Shown: piece by piece, positions 1 through 9,800 of the stretch
Layout: each line of letters starts with the position of its first letter
Position numbering within the stretch: position 1 is the stretch's first letter
Assembly: GCF_023208195.1 (NCBI RefSeq)
Contig: NZ_CP060034.1
Location: 1,984,001 to 2,048,000, forward strand
DNA from: Nocardioides sp. InS609-2
GTDB lineage: Bacteria; Actinomycetota; Actinomycetes; Propionibacteriales; Nocardioidaceae
DNA length: 64,000 bases
Direction: 5' to 3'
Made by a program: the position numbers and the translations under genes
The notes under the pieces: model-generated
What the model was told of the DNA's origin: nothing
The model's input: the letters and a program-made list of their open reading frames with translations, nothing else
Databases searched by the model: none

Positions 1-14
1 ACGGGTGACTTCAT
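1..14 (-). CDS. Possible start of a truncated downstream gene
   Basis: An ATG on the minus strand lies 20 bases after the cheW stop and opens a frame that runs off the window edge after four codons (Met-Lys-Ser-Pro). An ACGGA-like stretch sits just upstream as a weak ribosome site. In a chemotaxis operon a receptor or another che gene would be expected here. Nothing can be said about its identity from four codons. Confidence 0.25.
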
Positions 15-34
15 GGGATATCCGTTTCTCGTGA

Positions 35-454
35 TCAGGCGGCGACGGCGCGGTCGACGTCGAGGGCTAGGAGCAGGCGGTGGTCGAGCTTGTAGGCCCC
101 GAGCAGTAGCTCGCGAGACGTTGCGCTGAGGGTGTCGGGCGGTGATTCGAACTGGTCGTCCTCGACGTCGACGACCGCTCCGATGCTGTCGACCAGGAGC
201 GCGACCGACTCGCCGGCAGCCCTGATCACCACCATCATCTGGTCGGCTTCCCCGGTGTGCGGTGGCATGCCGAGCTGCTCGCGCAGGTCGATCGCGCTGA
301 GCACCTGGCCACGGAGGTTGATGAGTCCGGCCAGCGTGGAGGGCGCGAGCGGGATGCGGGTGCGCGGGAGCCCGCGCAGCACCTCGCGCACGGACTCGAC
401 GCGGACGCCGTACAGCCGCGCGTCGAGGGTGAACGTGACGAACCGGGTGCTCAT
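35..454 (-). CDS. cheW: CheW chemotaxis coupling protein
   Basis: A 139-residue single-domain CheW protein, the adaptor that links methyl-accepting receptors to the CheA kinase at the inner membrane. The fold is recognisable from an N-terminal strand (RFVTFTLDARLYGV), the region around INLRGQVLSAIDLRE and the VALLVDSIGAVVDV strand, all typical of the family, and the length is normal. Its ATG overlaps the cheA stop by four bases, so the two are translationally coupled. A gene probably continues downstream beyond the window edge. The presence of cheA and cheW suggests a motile organism, although no flagellar gene is visible here. Confidence 0.92.
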   Translation of the reverse strand: MSTRFVTFTLDARLYGVRVESVREVLRGLPRTRIPLAPSTLAGLINLRGQVLSAIDLREQLGMPPHTGEADQMMVVIRAAGESVALLVDSIGAVVDVEDDQFESPPDTLSATSRELLLGAYKLDHRLLLALDVDRAVAA

Positions 455-2760
455 ACCGCCTCCTGCTCAAGTGCGTCGAACGCTGATCCGGAGCCCGACC
501 AGGCGTCGTACGACGACAGGTCGGAGCTGTCGGTGCCCGCATAGAAGTGGGGGTCGGCGGCGAGCACGGCGTCGCGCACGTCGAGTACCTCCACGACTCG
601 GTCGCGGACCAGCACCGAGCCGAGCAGACCCCGGTCGGCGATGTCGTGGTGGATCTCGGTCTCCTCGTCGACGATGTCGACGATCTCCTCGACGACGATC
701 GCGAGGCTGCGCGCGCCGGCGGTGTAGATGATGACCACCAGGTCCTTCTCGCCCGACTCACCCGTGTCATACGTCGCGACGCCCAGGTGCCGGGCCAGTC
801 GCAGCAACGGCAGGATCTCCCCGCGATACTGGACGACCTCACGGCTGCCCACGACCTCGACGGACGCCTGCGGGATCTTCTCGAGCCGGGTCACAGACGA
901 CAGCGGGATGGCGACCCGACGACCGCCACCGATACCGGCGACGAGGAGCCGGACGTGCTCGACGGCCACCTTCGTCTCCTCGGCCTGCGCGGCGACGCGC
1001 TCGAGGATGTCGGCGTTGAGGGAGCGGCGGGCCAGCGCCTGTACGTCGAGGATGAGCGCCACCCGGCCGTCGCCCAGGATCGTGGCACCTGAGTAGGTGC
1101 CGAGGGACTTCAGGCGCGCCCCGAGCGGCTTGACGACGATGTCCTCGGTCGACAGCACCCGGTCGATGACCAGTCCGAAGCGCTTGCCATCGGCCTGGAG
1201 GACCGCGATCAGCACGTGGCCGTCGCTGCGCTCGGACTCGACGCCGAGCACGTCCGCGAGGTGGACGAGCGGCAGGAGGGTGCCGCGCAGTCGGTGCACG
1301 GGGGCGCCGTTGACGTCTTCGATGGCGGTGGCCGCACGGTCCGCGCCCAGCGACACGAGCTCGAGCAGGTTGACCTGTCCGATGGCATAGGTGTCACCTG
1401 CGCACTCGACGGTCAGGGACGGCACGATCGCGAGCGTGAGCGGGATGCGAAGACGACAGGTGGTGCCGCGGCCGAGCACCGAGTCGATCTCGATGGTGCC
1501 GCCGATGCTCTCGATGTTGGTCTTGACGACGTCCATGCCGACGCCGCGGCCCGACACGTTGGTGACCGCGGTGGCGGTCGAGAAGCCCGCGGTGAAGATG
1601 AGCTGGAGGATGTCGGCGCTCGACATCAAAGCGACCTGGGCCTGCGTGCGCACGCCCTTGTCGACGGCCTTGGCAGCGATCCGCGCAGGGTCGATGCCGG
1701 CGCCGTCGTCACATACTTCGACGACCACCTGGCCGCCCTCGTGGTAGGCGCGCAGGGTCACCAGGCCCTCGGCCGGCTTGCCGGCCGCCACCCGCTCGGC
1801 GGCCGACTCGAGTCCGTGGTCGACCGCGTTGCGCACCAAGTGGGTCAGCGGATCCTTGACCGACTCGAGCAGCGAGCGGTCGAGCTCGGTCTCCCGGCCG
1901 ACCATGGCCAGCTCGACCTGCTTGCCGCAGGCGGCTCCGAGGTCGCGTACGACGCGCGGCAGCTTGGCCCAGAGGTGGTCGATCGGCTGCATGCGCGTCT
2001 TCATGACGCCCTCCTGCAGCTCGGTCGCGATCAGGTTGAGTCGCTGGGCGGCGCGCACGAGCTCGAGGTTCTCCTGTCCGGAGGCCTGTCGCACGATCTG
2101 GTTGCGGGTCAGCACCAGCTCTCCGACCTGTCGCATCAGGCTGTCGAGCACGTCGACGTCGACGCGGATCGACGACTCGGCGACATTGCGCCGGGTGCCC
2201 TCCTCCTCGGCAGGGGAGCCGGCGACCGGGTCTGCGACCGGCACGACCGCCAGCTCGACTACGGGATCGGCGGCCAGCTCCTCGACGAGGTCGGCTGCCA
2301 GGTCGGCTCGGGGGTCGGTCTCGGGGACCGGATCAGGCACGAGCACCGGGGAAGGCATCACGTCCCGGCCCTCCAGCACCTCGGTGATCCGGGCGACCGC
2401 CTCACTGACGTCGACGGTGCCCTCGGTGCCGTCGTGCTCGATGGCGGCCAGCAGGTCACGCACCCGGTCCACCATGGCCAGCAGCACGTTGGTGGTGGCG
2501 GGGGTCATGGTCATCTTGCCGTCACGCAGCCGGGCGAGCAGGTTCTCCCCGACGTGGGTCACCGCCTCCAGCCGGCCGAAGGCCAGGAAGCCGCTGGTGC
2601 CCTTGATCGTGTGGATGGTCCGGAAGATGCTCCCGAGCAGGTCGCGGGAGTCAGGGTTCCTCTCCAGCTCCACGAGGTCGCGGTCCAGCTGATCGAGGTT
2701 CTCGTGGCTCTCCACCAGAAACTCCGAGATGATCTCGTCCATCTCATCGATCTCGTCCAT
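451..2760 (-). CDS. cheA: CheA chemotaxis histidine kinase with two CheW-like domains
   Basis: About 769 residues. The N-terminal Hpt domain carries the phospho-acceptor at His50 (HTIKGTSGF). A Pro/Ala/Asp-rich linker (about 140-200) stands where a P2 CheY-binding domain would be. The dimerization segment (VDVLDSLMRQVGELV) follows, then an ATPase domain with N box HLVRNAVDHGLES, G1 DDGAGIDP and G2 GRGVGMDVV. The C-terminus appears to hold two CheW-like domains in tandem (about 435-560 and 590-730), where CheA usually has one. The ATG at 2760 was chosen over an upstream TTG because GAGGGAAGG lies about nine bases before it. It is first in an operon with cheW. Confidence 0.93.
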   Translation of the reverse strand: MDEIDEMDEIISEFLVESHENLDQLDRDLVELERNPDSRDLLGSIFRTIHTIKGTSGFLAFGRLEAVTHVGENLLARLRDGKMTMTPATTNVLLAMVDRVRDLLAAIEHDGTEGTVDVSEAVARITEVLEGRDVMPSPVLVPDPVPETDPRADLAADLVEELAADPVVELAVVPVADPVAGSPAEEEGTRRNVAESSIRVDVDVLDSLMRQVGELVLTRNQIVRQASGQENLELVRAAQRLNLIATELQEGVMKTRMQPIDHLWAKLPRVVRDLGAACGKQVELAMVGRETELDRSLLESVKDPLTHLVRNAVDHGLESAAERVAAGKPAEGLVTLRAYHEGGQVVVEVCDDGAGIDPARIAAKAVDKGVRTQAQVALMSSADILQLIFTAGFSTATAVTNVSGRGVGMDVVKTNIESIGGTIEIDSVLGRGTTCRLRIPLTLAIVPSLTVECAGDTYAIGQVNLLELVSLGADRAATAIEDVNGAPVHRLRGTLLPLVHLADVLGVESERSDGHVLIAVLQADGKRFGLVIDRVLSTEDIVVKPLGARLKSLGTYSGATILGDGRVALILDVQALARRSLNADILERVAAQAEETKVAVEHVRLLVAGIGGGRRVAIPLSSVTRLEKIPQASVEVVGSREVVQYRGEILPLLRLARHLGVATYDTGESGEKDLVVIIYTAGARSLAIVVEEIVDIVDEETEIHHDIADRGLLGSVLVRDRVVEVLDVRDAVLAADPHFYAGTDSSDLSSYDAWSGSGSAFDALEQEAV

Positions 2761-2793
2761 TTGTGGCCCTTCCCTCAAGCGTCGACAGGGGGA

Positions 2794-2820
2794 CTATCGA
2801 CACGAGAGGGGCTGACCTGA
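2794..2820 (-). promoter_or_regulatory. Candidate sigma-28 (FliA/WhiG-type) promoter before cheA
   Basis: On the minus strand TCAGGTCA and GTCGATAG are separated by exactly 11 bases, resembling the flagellar sigma-factor consensus TAAAGTTT-N11-GCCGATAA. The -10 matches 6 of 8 bases and the -35 only 4 of 8. It lies 34 bases upstream of the chosen cheA start, a suitable distance for chemotaxis gene control. The weak -35 keeps this tentative. Confidence 0.25.
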
Positions 2821-2844
2821 GAGGAATCGCGGGGCGCCGCTCGG

Positions 2845-4176
2845 TTAGCGCGTCGCGCCATCCTCGGTGCCGGACAACACGACCTCGGCCAAACGGTGCA
2901 ACCTGGCGTCGAGGTGCTGCTCCGGTACGGCGACCGGGTCGGCCCCGCAGATCTCGAACGTGTAGGTGAACATGTCGGGCTTGGGCAGAGCCGGCTTGAC
3001 GCGGCGCAGGTCCAGGCCGCTGACCAGGTCGCGCACCTCATCCGCTCGCGGATCGGCGCCGTCGAGGTCGACGACGCCGACGGTGGTGCGGCCGGCGAAC
3101 CCACCCGATCGACGGACTGCCACGACTCCCGCAGGCACGTCGGTCGGCGAAGCGGCTGCCCCCGTCCCGGTGGGGACGGACTCACCTCCGGGGTCGACGC
3201 CGACCTGTAGCCAGGCCTGCCCGACGGCCTCTGCCCGGTCACCGGCGGCGGCGACCGTGGCCGCGGCGAAGGCCGAGAAGTCGGCGTCGGCAGCGAGCCT
3301 GCCGGAGGTGAGCGCGGCGTACCAGATCTGTCCGGCGCCCTGCCAGACCGAGCCACCGATGGCGAGTGCAGCAAGATGGAAGGCGCGGTTGGGGATGCCG
3401 GAGTTGATGTGCGTACCACCGTTGTCGTCGGCGGTGTCGACGAATTCGTCCATGTGGCCGACCTGCGGATCCTGGCCGAGCACCGGGTCGTCGTAGGCGG
3501 TGCCGGGCGCCGCCATGTCGCGCAGCGCCCGCGCCTGCACCCCCGGGAGGAAGAGGCCCTCGCCGATCAGCCAGTCGGCCTGGTCGACGGTCTGGCCGAG
3601 AACCCGCTGCTTGAGGCAGGAGGCAAAGACGTCGGAGACCGACTCGTTGAGCGCCCCCGGCTGACCCTCGTAGGCCAGGGCGGCAGTGCTCTCGGTGACC
3701 GCATGCGTGAACTCGTGCGCGAGCACGTCGATCGCCGTGGTGAACCGGTCGAAGACCCGACCGTCGCCATCGCCGAAGACGAGGTGCGCGCCGTCCCAGA
3801 AGGCGTTGTCGTAGTCCTTCTCGTAGTGCACCGTGAGCGAGACGCCGACCCCCTGCCCGTCGTACGACGCCCGGCCGAACTCCTCGGCGAAGAGCGCCAG
3901 CGTGGACGCGATGCCGTCGGCCGCCTCGTCGACCGCGGCGTCGCCGACCGCCGGCTCTCCGGCGGCACGCACGGGCTCACCGGGCAGCACCGTGCCGTTG
4001 TCGGCGGTGTGCACCAGCCAGGCGCCGTCGATGACAGGTGGAGCGGCAAGCCGGGCCGCCCGGCGTCCTCGAACGCCCGCGTCGACACGCAGCGTCTGGT
4101 TGGACGAACCGGCGCCCGGGTGCCCGGACTCGGCGATTCGGCGCAGGAGATAGGGCGGCACGAACAGGCACGTCAT
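2845..4176 (-). CDS. Protealysin-like M4 metalloprotease with C-terminal emfourin-like domain
   Basis: 443 residues with no signal peptide. The N-terminus has the short protealysin-type propeptide motif (CLFVPPYLLRRIAE). The thermolysin-like catalytic domain carries HEFTH (His154, Glu155, His158), third zinc ligand Glu178 in GALNESVSD, and the catalytic His near 256 (NGGTHINSG). After about residue 345 a separate segment begins with VVAVRRSGGFAG and ends near 435. It resembles emfourin, the protealysin inhibitor family usually encoded by a neighbouring gene. The ATG at 4176 was chosen because the propeptide motif starts there; the frame upstream is not protein-like. The protein is probably cytoplasmic or exported without a Sec signal. 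The domain assignment rests on motif recognition. Confidence 0.88.
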   Translation of the reverse strand: MTCLFVPPYLLRRIAESGHPGAGSSNQTLRVDAGVRGRRAARLAAPPVIDGAWLVHTADNGTVLPGEPVRAAGEPAVGDAAVDEAADGIASTLALFAEEFGRASYDGQGVGVSLTVHYEKDYDNAFWDGAHLVFGDGDGRVFDRFTTAIDVLAHEFTHAVTESTAALAYEGQPGALNESVSDVFASCLKQRVLGQTVDQADWLIGEGLFLPGVQARALRDMAAPGTAYDDPVLGQDPQVGHMDEFVDTADDNGGTHINSGIPNRAFHLAALAIGGSVWQGAGQIWYAALTSGRLAADADFSAFAAATVAAAGDRAEAVGQAWLQVGVDPGGESVPTGTGAAASPTDVPAGVVAVRRSGGFAGRTTVGVVDLDGADPRADEVRDLVSGLDLRRVKPALPKPDMFTYTFEICGADPVAVPEQHLDARLHRLAEVVLSGTEDGATR

Positions 4177-4316
4177 GCCTCCAGTCCTACCCGAGACCAG
4201 CGACAAACTGAACCGTCCGAACGCATGGGATGGCCCGGGCGCGATTCTGGGAAAGTCATGCGCCGCCGATAGGATTGAGCGCACTCCCACCCCAGCGAAA
4301 GCGACGGCGTACCCCC

Positions 4317-6212
4317 ATGTCTGGAACCACAACTCGCAGCGATCTGCGCAATGTCGCGATCGTCGCCCACGTCGACCACGGCAAGACGACGCTGGTCGAC
4401 GCGATGCTGCGCCAGGCCGGTGCCTTCACGGCCCACCAGGCCGAGAGCGTCGCCGAGCGGGTCATGGACTCCGGTGACCTCGAGCGCGAGAAGGGCATCA
4501 CGATCCTCGCGAAGAACACCGCGGTGCACTACGCCGGTCCGGCCGGTGGCGGCAAGCCGATGGTCATCAACATCATCGACACCCCCGGCCACGCCGACTT
4601 CGGTGGCGAGGTCGAGCGCGGCCTGTCGATGGTCGACGGCATCGTGCTGCTCGTGGACGCATCCGAGGGTCCGCTCCCCCAGACCCGCTTCGTGCTCCGC
4701 AAGGCGCTCAACGCCGACATGCCGGTGATCCTGGTCGTCAACAAGACCGACCGCAGCGACGCCCGCATCGCCGAGGTCGTCGACGAGACCTACGAGTTGT
4801 TCATGGACCTCCTCGACGAGAGCCACAGCCAGGACGCCCTCGACTTCCCCGTCGTCTACGCGTCGGGCCGCGCCGGCATCGCCAGCCTGGTGGCGCCCGA
4901 GGACGGCACCATGCCCGAGGGCAGCGACCTCGAGCCGCTGTTCAAGACGATCCTCGAGACCATCCCGGCCCCCGTCTACACCGAGGGCGCGCCGCTGCAG
5001 GCCCACGTCACCAACCTCGACGCCTCCCCGTTCCTCGGCCGGCTCGCGCTGGTCCGCGTCCACGAGGGCACCCTCAACAAGGGCCAGACCGTCGCCTGGA
5101 TGCGCCGCGACGGCTCGGTGAAGAACGTCAAGATCACCGAGCTCCTCGTCACCGAGGGCCTTGAGCGTCAGCCAGGCCAGAGCGCTGGTCCCGGTGACAT
5201 CGTCGCCGTCGCCGGCATCCCCGAGATCACCATCGGCGAGACCCTGGCCGACGCCGAGAACCCCGTCGCGCTGCCGCTCATCCACGTCGACGAGCCCGCG
5301 ATCTCGATGACGATCGGCACCAACACGTCGCCGCTCGTCGGCCGCACCAAGGGCGGCAAGGTCACGGCTCGCCTCGTGAAGGACCGTCTCGACGCCGAGC
5401 TGGTCGGCAACGTGTCGCTACGCATCCTCCCCACCGAGCGCCCCGACGCGTGGGAGGTGCAGGGCCGCGGCGAGCTGGCGCTGGCCATCCTCGTCGAGCA
5501 GATGCGACGCGAGGGCTTCGAGCTCACCGTCGGGAAGCCGCAGGTGGTCACCAAGGAGGTCGACGGCAAGGTGCACGAGCCGTTCGAGCGCCTCACCATC
5601 GACGCGCCCGAGGAGTACCTCGGCACGATCACCGAGCTGCTCGCGTCCCGCAAGGGCCGCATGGAGTCGATGACCAACCACGGCACGGGCTGGGTGCGCA
5701 TGGAGTTCCTGGTGCCGGCGCGTGGCCTGATCGGCTTCCGCACCGAGTTCCTCACCGACACCCGCGGCACCGGCATCGCGCACGGCATCTCCGAGGGCTA
5801 CGAGCCCTGGGCCGGCGAGATCCGCTCGCGCACCAACGGCTCGCTCGTCGCCGACCGCAAGGGTGCGGCGACGGCGTACGCCATGACCAACCTGCAGGAA
5901 CGCGGCATCATGTTCCTCGAGCCCACGACCGAGGTCTACGAGGGCATGATCATCGGCGAGAACTCCCGCGCCGACGACATGGACGTCAACATCACCAAGG
6001 AGAAGCAGCAGACCAACATCCGGTCCGCCACCTCCGACAACTTCGAGAAGCTGATCCCGCCGCGCCACCTGTCGCTCGAGCAGTCCCTGGAGTTCTGCCG
6101 TGACGACGAGTGCGTCGAGGTCACCCCCGACGCGGTCCGCATCCGCAAGGTCGTGCTCGACGCGCACGCCCGCGCCAAGACCGCGTCCCATGCCCGCAAG
6201 GCCAACAAGTGA
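4317..6212 (+). CDS. typA: TypA/BipA ribosome-associated translational GTPase
   Basis: 631 residues, the usual size for BipA, which binds 70S ribosomes and acts in ribosome assembly and stress adaptation. G motifs are G1 AHVDHGKTT (residues 18-26), G2 REKGITI, G3 [11 protein letters not shown] and G4 NKTD. The EF-G-like domains II, III and V and the BipA-specific C-terminal domain follow, with [20 protein letters not shown] as a clear signature. The ATG at 4317 was chosen by alignment with the family start; no strong ribosome site is seen, so the message may have a short leader. The next gene overlaps its stop by four bases. Confidence 0.96.
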   Translation: MSGTTTRSDLRNVAIVAHVDHGKTTLVDAMLRQAGAFTAHQAESVAERVMDSGDLEREKGITILAKNTAVHYAGPAGGGKPMVINIIDTPGHADFGGEVERGLSMVDGIVLLVDASEGPLPQTRFVLRKALNADMPVILVVNKTDRSDARIAEVVDETYELFMDLLDESHSQDALDFPVVYASGRAGIASLVAPEDGTMPEGSDLEPLFKTILETIPAPVYTEGAPLQAHVTNLDASPFLGRLALVRVHEGTLNKGQTVAWMRRDGSVKNVKITELLVTEGLERQPGQSAGPGDIVAVAGIPEITIGETLADAENPVALPLIHVDEPAISMTIGTNTSPLVGRTKGGKVTARLVKDRLDAELVGNVSLRILPTERPDAWEVQGRGELALAILVEQMRREGFELTVGKPQVVTKEVDGKVHEPFERLTIDAPEEYLGTITELLASRKGRMESMTNHGTGWVRMEFLVPARGLIGFRTEFLTDTRGTGIAHGISEGYEPWAGEIRSRTNGSLVADRKGAATAYAMTNLQERGIMFLEPTTEVYEGMIIGENSRADDMDVNITKEKQQTNIRSATSDNFEKLIPPRHLSLEQSLEFCRDDECVEVTPDAVRIRKVVLDAHARAKTASHARKANK

Positions 6213-6652
6213 CCCCACGGGTCCTGTTCCGCCGGGTCGCGATCGCCGAGGCCATCACCTGGGCGCTGCTGCTCGTCGGCATGTTCCTGAAGTACGTCAC
6301 CGAGACCACCGAGCTCGGCGTACGCGTCTTCGGCATGGTGCACGGGGTCGTGTTCGTCGCCTACTGCCTGGTGACGCTGGTCGCCTGGGTCGACCAGCGC
6401 TGGACGCCCGGGCGCGGCATGCTCGGGCTCATGGCCGCAGTCCCGCCGTTCGCCACCATCGCCTTCGACGTGTACGCCGAGAGGCACGGCATGCTGTCGA
6501 CCGACTGGCGCCTGGTGTCCACCTCACCGGCGTCGCTCCCCGAGCGCGCAGTGTCGTGGCTGCTCCGCAACCCCGCGCGCGGCGCGCTCGCCGGCCTGGC
6601 CGCTGTCGTCGTACTCACCGGTGCAGCCCTGCTCGTCGGCCCTCCTGCCTGA
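6209..6652 (+). CDS. DUF3817 integral membrane protein
   Basis: 147 residues starting at a GTG that overlaps the typA stop (GTGA), implying coupled translation. The N-terminal segment (FRRVAIAEAITWALLLVGMFLKY), the GMVHGVVFVAYC helix and a third hydrophobic segment after TPGRGM match the small DUF3817 membrane proteins of Actinobacteria. One more hydrophobic segment lies near the C-terminus. The biochemical role is unknown. An ATG further upstream lies inside typA and is not plausible. Confidence 0.85.
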   Translation: MTPRVLFRRVAIAEAITWALLLVGMFLKYVTETTELGVRVFGMVHGVVFVAYCLVTLVAWVDQRWTPGRGMLGLMAAVPPFATIAFDVYAERHGMLSTDWRLVSTSPASLPERAVSWLLRNPARGALAGLAAVVVLTGAALLVGPPA

Positions 6653-6654
6653 TC

Positions 6655-6733
6655 CACTTCCTTCGGAATCCCCGGTCGACCGGGGATTCCTGAACTTGTC
6701 GGCCGGTGCAAGGCCGGACAAGTTCAGGAAGTG
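6655..6733. repeat. Nested double-palindrome element between convergent genes
   Basis: An 8-bp outer stem (6655-6662 with 6726-6733) encloses two hairpins. The first is a perfect 26-bp palindrome at 6665-6690. The second has its arms at about 6687-6700 and 6717-6730, with an inner GGCC/GGCC pairing and a one-base bulge. Bases 6687-6690 belong to both hairpins, so they compete. It lies between the convergent ends of the DUF3817 and secreted protease genes and could act as a bidirectional terminator, but the architecture is more elaborate than a simple terminator. Confidence 0.8.
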
Positions 6734-6775
6734 CCTGTCCAGCCACTCGTTCTGCCTCGGACGTACGGCTACCAT

Positions 6776-6865
6776 CCGAGCTGCTCGACCAGGGCTTGCC
6801 CCGCACGCACGGCCGCCCGCAGCAGCGGATGGCCCTGTGTGAGGTGCTGGGTGTGAGGTGCCGGA
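6776..6865 (-). pseudogene. Possible remnant of a gene 3' end
   Basis: On the minus strand a frame without a start reads about 30 residues of plausible protein (…GHPLLRAAVRAGQALVEQLGW) and then a TAG at about 6776. It begins right after the secreted protease stop and belongs to no intact gene. It may be the decayed C-terminus of a lost gene. The family could not be identified, and a stretch of 30 codons can be open by chance at this GC content. Confidence 0.25.
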
Positions 6866-9800
6866 TCAGCTGGGGTCCGTGACCACCGCCACGCCCTCGA
6901 TGCGCACGGGCTTGTTCTTGCCCACGACGACCTTGAGCTTGCCGCTCTCCGGTGAGTCGAACACCACGGCGCGGAGCCGGTTGACCCGGTTCTTGCCCTG
7001 GAGGCTGAACGTCTTGACCCGGTGGTTGCCGACGAACAGCTTCACGGGCCCGGCGTTCTTGCGAGTGCTGACGACCAGGGTGATGGCCGTGGCCTGGCGG
7101 ATCCGGGTGATCAGCTTGTCGCCCTTGTCGCTCGAGGTGACGTAGTCGTTGCCGTAGGCCCGTTTGTCGTTGACCTTCCTCCAGTCGCCCTTCTTGACCA
7201 GCTGACCGTCATCGATCGGAACGGTGAAGGTCCGCGTCGCCGGGGTCGCGTCTGCGACGCCAGCGGCGTTGACCGCAGACACCCCGAAGAGGTGGGTGCC
7301 CGCCCTGAACTTGAGCTCCTTGCCTCCGGCGCCACACGGGACGGTGGCGTCGTCGACCGTGCAGACGAACGTCGCCGACGCGCTGCTCGACGCGTAGTCG
7401 AACGTCTGCCGCTTCTCGAGCACGACGGAGTTGTCGTCAGGGCCTTCGGTGATCGTCGTGTTCGGCGCCGGCGAGGCCGCCAGCTTGAACGACGCGTCGT
7501 TGACGTCGAAGAAGTAGTTGCCCACCGCCTCGATCTTGATGCGTACGTCGGCAGCCGTGACGTTGGGCATCGTCAGCGCCTCGGATCCGTCGTTCGGTGT
7601 CGCCGCGGCAAGAACCGACCCGAAGGTCGCACCACCGTCGGTGGACGCCGTGATCTTCACCGTCGGCGCGAGGCCCTGGGTGTTGTTGACCGCCCACGTC
7701 ACGGGCACGGAGGTGCCACCCGCCACGGTCGCCCCGGGGGTCGCCTGCGACGTGACCTGGAACGGCCCGGCCGTCGGGTCGAGCCTGAGGGTCACGTCGT
7801 CGAAGGCCAGGCCTCCTCCGGTCGGGTAGAGGTCGCGAGCGGTCAGCCGGAAGTGCATGGCCGGGACACCTGACTCGGGAGTGCCGAGATACCCGGTCTT
7901 CGGCAGGTACTCGGAGTAGCACTCCACCAGTGCCGGGTCGAGCCGCACGAAGGGCACCGGCGGCGGGGGCGCCGTCGGGCAGACTCCGGTGGCGGCGTTG
8001 GTGTTGCCGCTGAGGACCTGCGCCAGATCCGGGAACACCCGGGTCGGGCTGCCGTCTGCGAGGTTCTCGCCCGGTGACGGCGTCAGCAGCGAGTCGGCCG
8101 CGGACACCTTGGCTTCCTTGCCGAACACCCGGAAGAGCGGTCCGTCGATCTTGGTGTTGCTGACCAGGGCGGTGCCCGCGGTGCCGGAGGCGTCGTCGTT
8201 CTGCTCCCAGAGGTACAGCAGCGGGTCGCCGTCCCCATCCGTGCCGGAGCCGGTGAGCGCGAACGGCGTACGCATCGGCAGGGTCTTGTCTGCCGGCGCC
8301 GTCACCGAGGGAGCGAGGTTGTTGGTCGGCTCGGGCAGGAGGCCGCCGCCGTTGTCCGACGGCCCACCCTTGGCGGTCTCACCGACGAGGGTCGTGGCGC
8401 CGGTGCCGGTGACGGTGAGGGCGTCGTAGTCCACGTCGCCGGCGTCGGCCGGGACCTCGAGCACGAAGGGCGCCTCGTTGAAGATCACCTGGAAGCCGCG
8501 GTCGTCGATCTCGGTGGGGTCGGGGCGGTAACCCTCCTCGTCGAAGTCCCACTGGACCACGGACACATCGGCCCCGGTGGCCGCCTCGATCGCGGCCTCG
8601 ACACCGGCAGCGTTGTAGGTGCTTCCGCGAGTGACGCTCACCGGCGCGGAGCCGTCGTAGCTGATCTGGAGGCTGTCGGTCCCGCTGAAGTCACGCAGGG
8701 AGACGGTCTGCACCTCGTAGTTGCTCGCGGGAGCGCCGCTCGTATAGGTCGTCACTTCGTCGACCGACCGCTGGGAGAAGTACGGGTCGGAGTGCGCCTG
8801 CAGGTTGTCCTGACGGCAGATGCCGGCGTAGGCCATCACCGACGACCCGGAACCCGGCTCGACCGAGGTGATGGACTCACGGTTGCCGCCGGAGCAGTTG
8901 GACTGCGTGCCGTTGAACGTGTGGTTGCCGGCGAACTGGTGACCCATCTCGTGGGCGACGTAGTCGATCGCGAACAGGTCACCACGGGGGTCCGGCAGGC
9001 CGGTGCAGCCCGAGGCCTTGTAGTCCCCGCCGACGACGCCGAGGAACGCGACTCCGCCACCGTTGACGCCGAGCGCGAGGTGACCGATGTCGTAGTTGGA
9101 GGCGCCCACCAGCAGGCCGAGCACGTTGCGGTTCTCACCGAGTGCGGGCGAGTCGCAGTAGTCGAGACCGCCGGGGACGTCGTCACTTTCGTCGTCGGGC
9201 GTGCCGCCGTCGTCGTACAGGCTGAAGCAGGGGGCCGAGCCACACGGCCCGTCGGGACCGGTCGCCTCGGCGTCGGTGTCGAAGTTGAGGCTGTCGGTGG
9301 CGTTGACGAGGCGCATGGTGATGGCCAGGTCGTCGTTGTAGACCTGGTTGACGCGGTTCATCAGCGTCACCTTCTCGGACAGCACGTTGCTGGCGCCGAA
9401 CTTGAGTGCGTACGTCGGGTCGGAGGTCAGCGCGAGGCGGTATACCTTGCGCACGATCGGCGCTCCCGCTGCGGCAGACGGCGCGGCGGCCGTGGCATCG
9501 CGGAGCTTGTCGCCGACGCCCTGGATCTCGCCCTCACGGCGGCGCTGCTCGGCGGCGGGCAGGTCGGCGCCGTAGTAGCTCAGGTGCTGCGTCGTGCCAC
9601 GGCCGTTGTAGGCCGGGTCGACGTACCAGTCGCGCTGCCCACCCGGCGCCCGCACGGAGGCGTGGAAGCCCATCGGCGTGAGGTCGAGCGAGATCGAGGC
9701 GAGCGGGTCGTCGACACCGCGGCCGGAGTACGTCGCGAGCTCGGGGTGCGCGGCGGCGAGCTTGGACTCCATGATCTGGGTGCGCTGGACCCGGAAGCGC

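Noticed and set aside
1216..2820. Long plus-strand open frame of over 500 codons opposite cheA
   Set aside because: It is the antisense shadow of cheA, caused by high GC with few stop codons; no family resemblance and no ribosome site.
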